Assembly: GCA_943789205.1 (NCBI GenBank) | Contig: CALSTG010000001.1 | Span: forward strand, 544,160 to 608,159 | DNA: 64,000 nt | Source of the DNA: an uncultured Flavobacteriales bacterium | GTDB taxonomy: Bacteria > Bacteroidota > Bacteroidia > Flavobacteriales_D > Crocinitomicaceae | Direction: 5' to 3' | In this document: one piece after another, positions 17,545-27,159 of the stretch | How the letters are laid out: the number at the start of each line of letters is the position of its first letter | Position numbering within the stretch: position 1 is the first letter of the stretch | Program-made: the position numbers and the translations under genes | The notes under the pieces: generated by a model | Told to the model about the DNA's origin: nothing | What the model saw: the letters and a program-made list of their open reading frames with translations, nothing else | Databases searched by the model: none

Positions 17545-18555
17545 TTAGAAACCTTGAACCCCATTCACAGTGGTATACTTTAAGATATTCTTTTTGTCAG
17601 GATGGATTCTGGCAAAAGCAGACTGAACAGCTAATGTTCCTTCATGAAAACCACATAAAATTAGCTTCAGCTTGTTGATATATGTATTGACATCGCCAAT
17701 AGCATAAATACCTGGGATGTTAGTTGAATAATCTGTGGTGTCTACTTTTATTGCATTTTTTTCAATTTCTAAGCCCCAATCTGAAATTGGACCCAAAGAG
17801 GGTTTTAAGCCGAAAAGTGGAATGAAATGATCTGTATTTTCAACAAACATGCCATCTTTCTGATGCTTAATAATCACACGCTCCAATTGCGCTCCACCTT
17901 CAATACCTGTAACCTCTGCCTCTGTAACCAGCTTGATTCTGTTTTGATCCGCAAGATCAATAACGCGCTGCACAGAGTCTAAATGACCCCTGAAAGAGCT
18001 ACTACGATGTACGAGAACGACCTCTTTTGCAATTTTCTTTTCTGCTAAAAATATGGACCAATCAAGCGCGGAGTCTCCCCCACCCGCTATTACACATTTC
18101 TTTCCACGATAAAGTTCAGGGTCTTTGATAATATATTCCACCCCTTTATCTTCAAATTCGGTAATGTTCGCTATTGGAGGTTTTCGCGGCTGAAAAACAC
18201 CTAAACCGCCTGCAATAATTACAACTGGCGCCTCATGTTTTGTTCCTTTAATTGTAGTAACAACAAATTTGCCATCATCTTGCTTGTCAATAGACATCGC
18301 TGCTTCTCCTAGAGTAAATCCTGGCTTAAAGGGTTCCGCTTGTAACATTAAATTATCTATCAATTCTCCTGCAAGAACTGATGGAAAACCTGGGATATCA
18401 TAAATTGGTTTTTTTGGGTATATTTCAGCACATTGACCACCTGGAACTGGTAATGAATCTATTAAATGGCATTTCAGCTTTAAAAGACCTGCTTCAAATA
18501 CTGTAAATAAGCCTACAGGGCCAGCACCAATAATAAGTATATCTGTTTTAATCAT
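17545..18555 (-). CDS. Ferredoxin-NADP reductase, thioredoxin-reductase-like
   Basis: 336 aa flavoprotein. The FAD-binding GAGPVGLFTVFEAGL is at residue ~10 and PVPGGQCAEIYPKKPIYDIPGFP at ~41. The NADPH-binding GGGDSALDW is at ~160 and the closing IYAIGDVNTY at ~285. The CxxC redox pair of true thioredoxin reductases is absent, pointing to the YumC-type ferredoxin/flavodoxin-NADP reductase. It transfers electrons between NADPH and a small redox carrier. It is not tightly linked to a ferredoxin gene here. Confidence 0.88.
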   Translation of the reverse strand: MIKTDILIIGAGPVGLFTVFEAGLLKLKCHLIDSLPVPGGQCAEIYPKKPIYDIPGFPSVLAGELIDNLMLQAEPFKPGFTLGEAAMSIDKQDDGKFVVTTIKGTKHEAPVVIIAGGLGVFQPRKPPIANITEFEDKGVEYIIKDPELYRGKKCVIAGGGDSALDWSIFLAEKKIAKEVVLVHRSSSFRGHLDSVQRVIDLADQNRIKLVTEAEVTGIEGGAQLERVIIKHQKDGMFVENTDHFIPLFGLKPSLGPISDWGLEIEKNAIKVDTTDYSTNIPGIYAIGDVNTYINKLKLILCGFHEGTLAVQSAFARIHPDKKNILKYTTVNGVQGF

Positions 18556-18627
18556 AACCTAAATTTTCTCGCGTGTAAAATTAAAGAATTCGTCTAAATA
18601 AATACCATTAGATAGATTCACCCAGAT

Positions 18628-19611
18628 TTAAAACAAAGGGCTTTCAGGTGTATTGTCTATAATCGAATGAATTTGTTCCATAACCGACGCATTAACGATT
18701 TCTAAATCATCCATACTCGACAAATTCTCCTTAAGCTGAGACAAATTTGAAGCTCCAAGAATAACGGTACTCACATCTGGGTTTTTTAAACACCAAATCA
18801 AACTCATTTTTGGAAGAGACAAACCTATTTTCTTAGCTAGTTGATGAAGCAACCTGACTTTTTCAAGCCTATCCTCAGTCAAGTTTTTTTCCTTCAACCA
18901 CTCTAAGCCATCAGCGCCGAGTCTTGTGCCTTCAGGGAATTTAGACAAGTATTTTTCTGTAAGAACACCACTAGCTAGTGGCGACCAGATAGTAGTGCCT
19001 AATCCAACTCCCTTGTACAATTGACCAAACTCTACCTCTACTTTTTTTCTTGCGAACATATTATATTCAGGTTGCTCTACAATGGGTCCAATAAGATGAT
19101 TTTGCTTAGCGAACATATGGGCTTCCATAATTTCTTGTGCACTCCATTCCGAAGTTCCCCAATACAGGATTTTCCCCTGTGTAATTAAATTATGCATGGA
19201 CCAAACAGTCTCCTCGATAGGGGTGCTCTTGTCAGGGCGATGGCAAAAATACAAATCTAAATAATCCACCTGAAGTCGATTTAAGGCTTGATGACATGCT
19301 TCAAAAACATGCTTTCTGTTCAATCCTTTTTGTGTCGGAAGCTGCCCTCCTGAACCAAAAAACACCTTACTACTTACAATAAAGCTATCTCTAGACCAAT
19401 TGCTCTTTTTTAAGATATTACCCATTACCAACTCACTTTGACCACGGGCATATATTTCTGCATTATCAAAAAAATTGACCCCTTCATTATAGGCATAATG
19501 CATAAGCTTCTCTGCAACACCATCTTCAATGAATTTGCCAAAAGTCAGCCATGAGCCCAACGACAACCGACTTACTTTCAGTCCAGATTTTCCAAGATTA
19601 TTATATTCCAT
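18628..19611 (-). CDS. Aldo/keto reductase
   Basis: 327 aa TIM-barrel oxidoreductase of the Kv-beta/YghZ type. YNNLGKSGLKVSRLSLGSW opens the protein. FFDNAEIYARG carries the catalytic Asp/Tyr, VDYLDLYFCHRPD the catalytic His, and VILGASNLSQLKENL the NADPH-binding end. It reduces carbonyls with NADPH; the substrate is unknown. Neighbours give no pathway hint. Confidence 0.9.
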   Translation of the reverse strand: MEYNNLGKSGLKVSRLSLGSWLTFGKFIEDGVAEKLMHYAYNEGVNFFDNAEIYARGQSELVMGNILKKSNWSRDSFIVSSKVFFGSGGQLPTQKGLNRKHVFEACHQALNRLQVDYLDLYFCHRPDKSTPIEETVWSMHNLITQGKILYWGTSEWSAQEIMEAHMFAKQNHLIGPIVEQPEYNMFARKKVEVEFGQLYKGVGLGTTIWSPLASGVLTEKYLSKFPEGTRLGADGLEWLKEKNLTEDRLEKVRLLHQLAKKIGLSLPKMSLIWCLKNPDVSTVILGASNLSQLKENLSSMDDLEIVNASVMEQIHSIIDNTPESPLF

Positions 19612-19643
19612 TTTATAATTGCTATAGTTATTTTTGATTCAAA

Positions 19644-20543
19644 TTAGTGCAAGGAACGAAGGCTTCTTTTTTTTTGTTGGTTTTTAATGATGCCATTCGC
19701 AATAACTGTCATAATAATTAACACCGATCCGATATAAAAGTTTGTTCCCAATTGCTCGTGCTCTTTTAAAATAAAAATAGCAAGTATTATTGTATATACA
19801 GGCTCAAGATTTATACTTAACGAAACTGTAAACGCCCCTAGTTTTTTAACGATATCAATAGTGACTAAAAAAGCAAAAGAAGTGCATATGATCGCAAGAA
19901 ACAATAACCATGAAAGGTCAGAGATTGTCATCGAAAACATAGCGGCATCAATTTTACCCGCAAAAGCTAAATAAATTGACAGTCCAACAAAACCCATAGC
20001 CAATTCGTACATACTTATATGTGTTGATGGAAGATCTTCGACAAATCGCGCATTACTTACCGCAAAAAACGCGGCTAAAAATGCAGAAATGCAACCCGCT
20101 AAAACAGCCCAATATTCCTCTGGCGAAAAATCTCCTGAAACAAAATAGATGCCGCCTACAACCACAAGACCTAACAAAAATTCAATCCAAGAAAATTTCT
20201 TTTTCATTATGATGGGCTCCAACCAAGCTACATGCAGTGTCGTAGTTGATAAGCACAAGATTCCTAATGATGCTGTAGAAAGCTGTATTGAGGTATAAAA
20301 AGTAACCCAATGAGCTGCAACTACAAGACCTACAAACGAGACTTTTATAATATGAGATTTAGGAATACTAAGCTTCTTACCTTTTAAAAGAAGAAATAAA
20401 AAAATTACAAAAGAAGCTATTCCTACACGATACCATACAATATACATAGCCTCTAAGGCTATAAGCTTTCCGAGTATGCCAGTAAAGCCCCAAAGAAAAA
20501 TTATACAATGAAGAAGTAAGTGATACTTATATTTTGAAAACAA
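19644..20543 (-). CDS. EamA/DMT-family transporter
   Basis: 299 aa with about ten hydrophobic segments arranged as two EamA repeats; the N-terminal repeat begins IIFLWGFTGILGKLI. Family members export metabolites across the inner membrane; the substrate cannot be assigned. The start is TTG, 3 bp after the stop of the DUF2911 gene, since no ATG precedes the first membrane helix. The two are probably one operon. The C-terminus is basic (QQKKRSLRSLH). Confidence 0.85.
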   Translation of the reverse strand: MFSKYKYHLLLHCIIFLWGFTGILGKLIALEAMYIVWYRVGIASFVIFLFLLLKGKKLSIPKSHIIKVSFVGLVVAAHWVTFYTSIQLSTASLGILCLSTTTLHVAWLEPIIMKKKFSWIEFLLGLVVVGGIYFVSGDFSPEEYWAVLAGCISAFLAAFFAVSNARFVEDLPSTHISMYELAMGFVGLSIYLAFAGKIDAAMFSMTISDLSWLLFLAIICTSFAFLVTIDIVKKLGAFTVSLSINLEPVYTIILAIFILKEHEQLGTNFYIGSVLIIMTVIANGIIKNQQKKRSLRSLH

Positions 20544-20546
20544 CCT

Positions 20547-21407
20547 TTATTGCTTTTTAGACCATTCCTTAATGGAATCCTCATTCATCTTCACATAGTT
20601 CTCATTTCCTGCTTTTGTTGCAGCCTTTATCGAAAGCTTAGCAGCTTCTATGGCCTGCGAATAATTTCCGTTTTTTGCCAAAAGCTCGGCTTGTACTCGA
20701 GTCATCCAGTAAGCAGATTCACCTCGAAGCTCAACTGCCTTATTTATCCAATCCAAGGCTTGTTCAGGATTTAAATCTTCAGTCAAATAATATTTTGCAG
20801 ATCTGTAATAGTCTGAGGCAGATGGGCCAGCCATTACCTTCTCAATATTTTCAACTACTTGCTTTTGAGTTTTAAGTTTAAAGGGATAGACAACCTGCAC
20901 TTGATCCCATGAAATAGCAATTGTAGCAGACGCTGTTCCTATATTCTCAATAGAAATCTCCATAGTTTCTATAGGTTTATCGAGAACAATAACAGGCGCT
21001 TTTAATTTAAGAACTACTTTAGATTCGTCCCATGTGTCAGGAGTCCCCCAATTCGAAAAATCAGCATAGAAATTAAGCTCCCAACTCTCCTTATTAGGCT
21101 TTATGAACATGGCATATGTCCCTTCTGGTAGCGTATCTTGTCCAAAATAGATCTCGTCGGAAATTGTGATAGTTGAATTCTTGTTCGCTCCAAACCGCCA
21201 CATTTTGTCATATGGTACAACATTACCAAATACAACCCTATCTCTTTTTGAAGGTCGAGAGTAAGAAAAGTTAATTTCAGTAAGCCCTACATTTTGATTG
21301 AATTCGCAAACAGGACTAAGTTGCGGAGTTTCAACTTGGCTTTGAATATTCGATGTACATACAGCTTGAAAAAGAATAATTAATAGGGAAAAGTAAATAG
21401 TTTTCAT
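20547..21407 (-). CDS. DUF2911 protein with TPR-like C-terminus
   Basis: 286 aa. A signal peptide (1-~24) is followed by a DUF2911 domain with FSYSRPSKRDRVVFG, VPYDKMWRFGANK, LPEGTYAMFI and WGTPDTWDESKV. The last ~100 residues form a tetratricopeptide-like helical repeat (ALDWINKAVEL, QAIEAAKLSIKAATKAGN). The protein is exported, but its role is unknown. A TACCTTTG box on the minus strand (21446-21453) sits 38 nt before the ATG and is the likely promoter. Confidence 0.85.
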   Translation of the reverse strand: MKTIYFSLLIILFQAVCTSNIQSQVETPQLSPVCEFNQNVGLTEINFSYSRPSKRDRVVFGNVVPYDKMWRFGANKNSTITISDEIYFGQDTLPEGTYAMFIKPNKESWELNFYADFSNWGTPDTWDESKVVLKLKAPVIVLDKPIETMEISIENIGTASATIAISWDQVQVVYPFKLKTQKQVVENIEKVMAGPSASDYYRSAKYYLTEDLNPEQALDWINKAVELRGESAYWMTRVQAELLAKNGNYSQAIEAAKLSIKAATKAGNENYVKMNEDSIKEWSKKQ

Positions 21408-21445
21408 TCGAAATTTGAATTTAGGTTTAGATAATATTTAAGTGA

Positions 21446-21453
21446 CAAAGGTA
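21446..21453 (-). promoter_or_regulatory. -7 box TACCTTTG of the DUF2911 gene
   Basis: Perfect TAnnTTTG on the minus strand, 38 nt upstream of the start, so this transcript would have a conventional short leader. Confidence 0.5.
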
Positions 21454-21556
21454 CGTGCAATCCAATAGATATTAACAATGTAGTATGGTAAAAAAATAAA
21501 TTATCAATCTTTCATGGCCAAGAAATCATCTAATTTACAGCTACACACTAGCCAAT

Positions 21557-21910
21557 ATGGAAGAATTAGGAGGAAATCGAGAAGAGTTAGATGATGAATT
21601 AGAAAGGTTTATTACGTTACTTAACCAATTGCTGCCACATTATCATGGTCTTTTGAAAAAAGAAACACTTGATAAAGATGAGCGCACAAGGCTTGGAGAA
21701 ATTGAGCACTATCTGATTGGCGTAAACTCTAAAATCATGGAAATCAAAGGCAAACTTGAACAAGACCTATTTGGACGATCAATTGATACACTCTACAAAT
21801 TAAAAGACCTTGCTTATGGAGGGGATCCACATTCAAAATTAAAGCTTGAAAAAATGAGAGATGAAATGGCAGAATCTCTAAAGGCGGGAGACCTTATCAA
21901 TTTTAATTAA
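21557..21910 (+). CDS. Small cytoplasmic helical protein of unknown function
   Basis: 117 aa, highly charged and predicted all-helical, with no signal peptide or membrane segment. It contains LDDELERFITLLNQLLPHYHGLL and YGGDPHSKLKLEKMRDEM. I do not recognise a family. It lies 33 bp upstream of gpsA, but gpsA has its own -7 box in that gap. Base composition and codon use match the neighbours, so it is likely a real gene. Confidence 0.55.
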   Translation: MEELGGNREELDDELERFITLLNQLLPHYHGLLKKETLDKDERTRLGEIEHYLIGVNSKIMEIKGKLEQDLFGRSIDTLYKLKDLAYGGDPHSKLKLEKMRDEMAESLKAGDLINFN

Positions 21911-21931
21911 GCACTACAATCTAGTTTATAC

Positions 21932-21939
21932 TATTTTTG
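21932..21939 (+). promoter_or_regulatory. -7 box TATTTTTG of gpsA, 4 nt before ATG
   Basis: Perfect TAnnTTTG ending 4 nt before the gpsA ATG (21944). Confidence 0.6.
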
Positions 21940-21943
21940 CAGC

Positions 21944-22948
21944 ATGGATTTGGCTAAACATTCAAGAATTCTTGTAATCGGAGGAGGAAGCTGGGCAACT
22001 GCGCTGATAAAAATATTAAGCCAAAATCAATCACCCCTTTCTTGGTGGATGCGTGATCAGAGTGCCATTGCGCATTTAAAAGAACATTCTCACAATCCAA
22101 AGTATCTTCAATCTGCAACATTCGATACACAGCGCATAGAAATATCGGGAGATTTACGACAACTCGTTACAAGCGCTAAAATCATTATAATTGCGGTTCC
22201 GTCCGCTTTTGTCCATGAAACATTACAACACATTCCTAAGGAACTTTTCAGGAATAAAATTGTATTCTCAGCATTAAAAGGTATGATCCCTGAAATGAAG
22301 GCAATTCCTGCAAGATACCTTCATAAAACTTTTGAAATTCCCTATGAAAATATTGGAATCATATGCGGGCCATGTCATGCAGAAGAGGTTGCGATGGAAA
22401 GACTTTCATATTTGACCGTTGCCTGCTCAAATGTCAAGATTGCCCAAATCATGGCTCAGAAACTTTCTTGTCGCTATATTAAAACTTCAATTTCGGACGA
22501 TCTTTTTGGTACTGAATTCTCAGCAATTCTAAAAAATGTATATGCCTTGGCAACCGGTATATGTGCAGGAATCGGATATGGAGATAATTTTCAGGCCGTA
22601 CTAATTTCCAATTCCATACGAGAAATTGAAAAATTTATAGATGCGATTCATCCGATTCACAGAGATACGAAAACAAGTGCATATCTAGGAGACCTGCTCG
22701 TCACGGCCTATTCAAAATTTTCAAGGAATAGAACGTTTGGCTTCATGATTGGCAAAGGTTACTCTGTAAAGACAGCGCAACTAGAAATGAATATGATTGC
22801 GGAAGGCTACTACGCTGTTAAATCTCTGCATGAAATAAAGAAAGAATTTGATGTGGAAATGCCTATTCTTGAGACCGTTTACAGTATCTTGTATGAACGA
22901 AAAGCACCAAAAAAAGAATTAAAATCATTGACAGATCAATTGGACTAA
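21944..22948 (+). CDS. gpsA: NAD(P)H-dependent glycerol-3-phosphate dehydrogenase
   Basis: 334 aa. It has the Rossmann motif VIGGGSWATALIKIL at residue ~11, the substrate-loop GPCHAEEVAMER at ~144 and the catalytic lysine region LKNVYALATGICAGIGYGDN at ~195. It reduces dihydroxyacetone phosphate to sn-glycerol 3-phosphate for phospholipid synthesis. It is followed after 7 bp by an aspartate kinase gene, probably in the same transcript. Confidence 0.95.
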   Translation: MDLAKHSRILVIGGGSWATALIKILSQNQSPLSWWMRDQSAIAHLKEHSHNPKYLQSATFDTQRIEISGDLRQLVTSAKIIIIAVPSAFVHETLQHIPKELFRNKIVFSALKGMIPEMKAIPARYLHKTFEIPYENIGIICGPCHAEEVAMERLSYLTVACSNVKIAQIMAQKLSCRYIKTSISDDLFGTEFSAILKNVYALATGICAGIGYGDNFQAVLISNSIREIEKFIDAIHPIHRDTKTSAYLGDLLVTAYSKFSRNRTFGFMIGKGYSVKTAQLEMNMIAEGYYAVKSLHEIKKEFDVEMPILETVYSILYERKAPKKELKSLTDQLD

Positions 22949-22955
22949 ACAACCT

Positions 22956-24242
22956 ATGAAAAAGTCTTTACTTGTATTCAAGTTTGGTGGTGCCTCCGTT
23001 AAGGATGCCGACGCCATTTCAAATGTTGTTGCGATACTTGAACGATACAGTACTCAGAATATATTACTCGTTGTTTCGGCAATGGGCAAAACGACAAACA
23101 ATCTTGAGCATGCATTTGAAGCCTTCATGGAAAAAGACGTTGAGGCCTTTAAAATAAGGGTTGAAATCATTAAAAAGTATCATTTAAATATTTTAAATAA
23201 TCTATTTTACAAAGACAAAGGTGCCCTGTTAAGAGAAGAAATTGAATCAATTTTTAATCAAGTTGAAACCTATTACAATCAAGACATATTAAAACCTAGA
23301 GCACAGCTTTATGATGGATTCATATCATTCGGAGAGCTATTGTCGAGTAAGATTCTACAGTTTAAAATAAATGCAGATTTAAAAATCAGCAAATGGCTAG
23401 ATGTAAGGAAGCAAATTTTAACTGACACGCTTTATCAAAAAGCAAATGTCAATTGGCCAAAAACGATAACTTCTATTCGTGAAATATGTATTCCTGAATT
23501 AGAAAAACATACCATTCTTGTAACCCAAGGTTTTATTGCAGGCAACGAAAGTGGAGAAACGACAACACTCGGTAGGGAAGGCTCAGATTATACTGCAGGA
23601 ATATTTGCACATGCTTTGGAGTCTGATTCAGTAACCATTTGGAAGGATGTTCCAGGGATGTTAAATGCAGATCCAAAGTTCTTTGAAAACACGATAAAAT
23701 TAGATCGGATTTCATTTAGAGAAGCTATTGAGCTGTCTTATTATGGTGCCAGTGTCATTCACCCTAAAACCTTAAAACCACTTCAAAACAAAAAAATTCC
23801 ACTACTTGTAAAATCATTTGCTGATCCTTCGGCACCTGGAACTATAATTGATGTTGACACATCCAACGACCATATGGTTCCATCTTTTATATTTAAAAAA
23901 AATCAAGTTTTATTCTCCATAACACCCAAAGATTTTTCATTCTTAATCGAGGCCAATTTAAGTGATATTTTTTCCAAATTATCTGCAGCAAAGGCCGAAA
24001 TAAACATCATGCAAAACTCTGCTTTGAGCTTCTCTTTTCTTATTGACCATAATGCCAATAAAATAAAATCAATATTGAATGTTCTTAGCTCGCACTACGA
24101 GGTGAAATACAATACCAATCTAGAGCTGGTCACTGTTAGGCACTACGACAAAAAAACAAATGAATTCGTTTGTAAAAACAAGAAAATTTTGTTGCAACAG
24201 AGCACCAGAAAAACAGCACGATTTGTGCTTTCCGAGGACTAG
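22956..24242 (+). CDS. Aspartate kinase
   Basis: 428 aa. The ATP-binding start VFKFGGASVKDADAI, the KTTNNLE stretch, FGELLSSKIL, TTLGREGSDYTAG and SYYGASVIHPKTLKPL are all in family positions. The C-terminal ~120 residues form a short ACT-like regulatory region. It phosphorylates aspartate as the first step to lysine, threonine and methionine. It is a stand-alone kinase rather than the bifunctional ThrA fusion. The symbol is left open because Bacteroidota have several isoforms. Confidence 0.93.
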   Translation: MKKSLLVFKFGGASVKDADAISNVVAILERYSTQNILLVVSAMGKTTNNLEHAFEAFMEKDVEAFKIRVEIIKKYHLNILNNLFYKDKGALLREEIESIFNQVETYYNQDILKPRAQLYDGFISFGELLSSKILQFKINADLKISKWLDVRKQILTDTLYQKANVNWPKTITSIREICIPELEKHTILVTQGFIAGNESGETTTLGREGSDYTAGIFAHALESDSVTIWKDVPGMLNADPKFFENTIKLDRISFREAIELSYYGASVIHPKTLKPLQNKKIPLLVKSFADPSAPGTIIDVDTSNDHMVPSFIFKKNQVLFSITPKDFSFLIEANLSDIFSKLSAAKAEINIMQNSALSFSFLIDHNANKIKSILNVLSSHYEVKYNTNLELVTVRHYDKKTNEFVCKNKKILLQQSTRKTARFVLSED

Positions 24243-24304
24243 AAGGAAAAATACCCGATTGTAGTTATCTGAAATTTTTAATATAGCCTTATCTTTACAT
24301 TCGA

Positions 24305-24541
24305 ATGCAAAAGCGATTATCAGACTGTCTGCTTGGTGAAGCAATAGAAGTCCTTTCAATTGAGGATGACTTTATGGCAACCAAACTTATTGAAATGGGT
24401 ATGACCGAACATCTTAAGACAAAAATAGTCTTGATTGCGCCATTAGGAGATCCTATAGCAATTGACATAAAAGGATTTACGCTCTCCCTTCGCATATCTG
24501 AAGCAGAAAAAATATTGGTAAAAAAACTGAGCCAACACTAA
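24305..24541 (+). CDS. feoA: Ferrous iron transport protein A
   Basis: 78 aa SH3-like FeoA: RLSDCLLGEAIEVLSIEDD, then KLIEMGMTEHLKTKIVLIAPLGDPIAIDIKGFTLSLR, which covers the whole family profile (E-GM-G, PLGDP, LSLR). It is a small cytoplasmic partner of the FeoB transporter, which starts 3 bp downstream. A TATCTTTA box lies 7 nt upstream of the ATG. Confidence 0.93.
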   Translation: MQKRLSDCLLGEAIEVLSIEDDFMATKLIEMGMTEHLKTKIVLIAPLGDPIAIDIKGFTLSLRISEAEKILVKKLSQH

Positions 24542-24544
24542 GCT

Positions 24545-26491
24545 ATGAAAATCGCGCTTTTAGGGAATCCAAATACGGGCAAGAGCTCATTATTCAACCT
24601 CTTAACTGGCTTAAGACAGCAGGTTGGTAATTTTCCAGGTGTAACGGTTGAGAAAAAATCAGGTTTTTTTACTGATAAAAATCAAAAATTTGACATCGTT
24701 GATTTTCCAGGAACTTACAGTCTTGACCCACGAAGTCTCGATGAACAAGTGGTTTCAAAGGTTTTAGGTGATCCGCAAAATCCTGATTATCCTGATTTAA
24801 TTCTAGCTGTTGTAGATGCTTCAAGGTTGGAGAATAATTTATTTCTTTTTACCCAGCTCTATGAATTTAACATCCCAATGGTATTAGTATTAAACATGTG
24901 GGATGTTGCAAAAAAACAAGGAATTCAAATTGACATTGAAAAACTAAAACAACTCTTTCCCGATATAACAATTGTAGCTACAAATGCCCGATTAGGATTG
25001 GGAAAAGAAAGAATACTAAATGCTTTAAATGCTGTCAAAAAAAGAAATGGGAAAGGATTTATGGGTGTAGCTCCCTCCAGTAATAAAGCAATTGATGATA
25101 AAATCAAAAGACAAGAAGCAAAGCTCAGAAAGGAAAAAATAGAAATTGTAATCCATGAAACCCTAACCAAATCAAATACATCAAAACAAAGCCGTCTAGA
25201 CGCTTTTTTTGTTCATCCTTTGTGGGGTTACCTTTTTTTCTTGGGTGTTTTACTCGTTATGTTTCAGTTTATATTTTCATTTGCGGCTTATCCAATGGAT
25301 TTTATTGATGGCTCTTTTGGAAAATTTGCGCACTGGATGTCAAATATTCTACCCAGCGGTGTGCTAAATGATTTAATCAGTGAAGGAATCATTCCTGGTA
25401 TTGGTGGCGTTGTTATTTTCGTACCACAAATCGCTCTTTTATTCTTTTTCATAGGAATTTTGGAGGAGACCGGATATTTATCTCGCGTCGTATTTATTAT
25501 GGATCGCATCATGCGACCGCTAGGGTTAAATGGAAAAAGTTTAGTACCGCTAATGTCAAGTTTAGCCTGTGCTATACCTGGTGTGATGTCTGCTCGAACA
25601 ATCAGTAATTGGAAGGAACGTTTAATAACCATACTCATTGCTCCACTCATGAGCTGCAGTGCGAGAATTCCAGTATATACCTTACTAATTGCGCTCGTAA
25701 TACCTGAAGGATATTTATTTGGGTTTATAAATATCCAAGGAATTGTGTTGTTTGGATTGTATTTTCTAGGAGTCGTTGGAGCATTATTAACGGCACTTGT
25801 TTTAAAGCTTCTAATTCGCAGTAAGTCTAAAGGATTTATGCTATTAGAGTTGCCGGCTCTTAAACCGCCAAGATGGGCTGATGTGTTCACATCAGTTCTG
25901 GAAAAAGTAAAAATTTTTATTTTCGATGCGGGTAAAATCATTGTAGCTATATCGATTGTTTTATGGTTCTTGGCAAGCTATGGACCAGGTAATAGCATAA
26001 ACAATGCTCGAGAAAACATACGTAAAACAGCGGATTATCAATCTGCTGATAAAGAGGAAAAGAAGAATCTAGAATCATCTGCAGGACTGAAACATTCCTA
26101 CATAGGGGAGTTAGGACAAATCATAGAACCCATTATTGCACCTTTAGGTTATGATTGGAAAATTGGTATTTCATTAATTACTTCATTTGCGGCACGTGAG
26201 GTTTTCGTTGGGTCACTTTCTACCATTTATGCGGTACAAGATGAAGGCGACGAACCAACAAAACTTATAGACTCTATGAGGAATGAAAAACGCACAGATG
26301 GATCTCCTACCTATTCTTTAGCAGCCGGAATATCACTTATGGTCTTTTATGTGTTTGCAATGCAATGTATGTCCACCGTAGCAATAGTGAAAAGAGAAAC
26401 ACAATCTTGGAAATGGCCACTGACGCAATTTGCCTTTATGGGCATTATGGCTTATGCCTTTTCATGGCTTACGTATGTCATTTTAACTTAA
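24545..26491 (+). CDS. feoB: Ferrous iron transporter B
   Basis: 648 aa. An N-terminal GTPase domain (GNPNTGKSSLFNLLTG at 7-22, DFPGTYSL at 53-60, LNMWD) is joined by a helical spacer to a membrane domain with two Gate motifs (SSLACAIPGVMSARTI; FAAREVFVGSLSTIYA) and about eight helices. It imports Fe2+ across the inner membrane. It lies between feoA (3 bp) and a tiny Cys-rich membrane gene (9 bp), which forms a complete feo operon. Confidence 0.97.
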   Translation: MKIALLGNPNTGKSSLFNLLTGLRQQVGNFPGVTVEKKSGFFTDKNQKFDIVDFPGTYSLDPRSLDEQVVSKVLGDPQNPDYPDLILAVVDASRLENNLFLFTQLYEFNIPMVLVLNMWDVAKKQGIQIDIEKLKQLFPDITIVATNARLGLGKERILNALNAVKKRNGKGFMGVAPSSNKAIDDKIKRQEAKLRKEKIEIVIHETLTKSNTSKQSRLDAFFVHPLWGYLFFLGVLLVMFQFIFSFAAYPMDFIDGSFGKFAHWMSNILPSGVLNDLISEGIIPGIGGVVIFVPQIALLFFFIGILEETGYLSRVVFIMDRIMRPLGLNGKSLVPLMSSLACAIPGVMSARTISNWKERLITILIAPLMSCSARIPVYTLLIALVIPEGYLFGFINIQGIVLFGLYFLGVVGALLTALVLKLLIRSKSKGFMLLELPALKPPRWADVFTSVLEKVKIFIFDAGKIIVAISIVLWFLASYGPGNSINNARENIRKTADYQSADKEEKKNLESSAGLKHSYIGELGQIIEPIIAPLGYDWKIGISLITSFAAREVFVGSLSTIYAVQDEGDEPTKLIDSMRNEKRTDGSPTYSLAAGISLMVFYVFAMQCMSTVAIVKRETQSWKWPLTQFAFMGIMAYAFSWLTYVILT

Positions 26492-26500
26492 CTTTACAAA

Positions 26501-26635
26501 ATGCTTCAACAAATCATGTCTGTTTTGCTATTAATTTGCGCTTTAGGGTTCTTAGCCATTAGATTAATCAGACGCTTTATGAAGCAGAGCTCGTGCCAAA
26601 GCTGCGCTTTACAAAAGGCACAAAGCAAGCAATAA
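26501..26635 (+). CDS. FeoB-associated Cys-rich small membrane protein
   Basis: 44 aa, starting 9 bp after feoB. One membrane helix (residues ~6-21, MSVLLLICALGFLAI) is followed by a basic stretch (RLIRRFMKQ) and a CxxC pair (SCQSC at ~31-35). This matches the FeoB-associated Cys-rich membrane protein family in position, size and layout. Its proposed role is in Fe2+ uptake or regulation beside FeoB; this is inference from position. Confidence 0.78.
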   Translation: MLQQIMSVLLLICALGFLAIRLIRRFMKQSSCQSCALQKAQSKQ

Positions 26636-26714
26636 TTGTTCTTGTTAATGTTCTGTTAATTTTTTTTTTGAAAGACTTCTTCTTTGTAGTTTAGAGGTAT
26701 CAAAAAAAAATAAA

Positions 26715-27158
26715 ATGAAAAAATTCCTAATCCTCTCTATCCTATTTATCGGCGCTTTAGCCATGAATGTAAATGCCCAAACTGAAGTACAAAAAGGTGC
26801 AAAAATCGAATTTACCAAAGAAGTACACAACTATGGTAAAATCAAATACAACGGTGACCCATATTGTACATTTGAATTTAAGAATACTGGAGATGAACCT
26901 CTAATCATCTCAAACTCTAAAGGTTCATGTGGTTGTACTGTTCCAACTTGGCCAAAAGAGCCTATCGCTCCAGGAGCAACAGGAAGCATTAAAGTTAAAT
27001 ATGACACTAAAAGACCAGGTCCTATTAACAAAAGTGTAACCATCACTTCTAACGCTGTGAATGCCTCAACTAAAGTTCTTAGAATTAAAGGAGAGGTTGG
27101 ACAAGCACCTAAAAGTGGCGCTCCAGTAAATAGCTCTGGCGCACCAGCAAAAATGTAA
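26715..27158 (+). CDS. DUF1573 secreted protein
   Basis: 147 aa. A signal peptide (1-21, ending VNA) is followed by one DUF1573 immunoglobulin-like domain: FTKEVHNYGKIKYNGDPYCTFEFKNTGDEPLII, then SCGCTVPTWPKEPIAPG and GPINKSVTITSN. The tail is rich in Gly/Pro/Ser/Ala. It is exported and its function is unknown. It is followed after 1 bp by a second DUF1573 gene, with a terminator-like hairpin 35 nt past its stop. Confidence 0.88.
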   Translation: MKKFLILSILFIGALAMNVNAQTEVQKGAKIEFTKEVHNYGKIKYNGDPYCTFEFKNTGDEPLIISNSKGSCGCTVPTWPKEPIAPGATGSIKVKYDTKRPGPINKSVTITSNAVNASTKVLRIKGEVGQAPKSGAPVNSSGAPAKM

Positions 27159-27159
27159 G

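Noticed and set aside
25288-25941. Long antisense ORF (217 codons) inside feoB
   Set aside because: It is a shadow of the feoB membrane domain with no promoter, family motif or sensible start.
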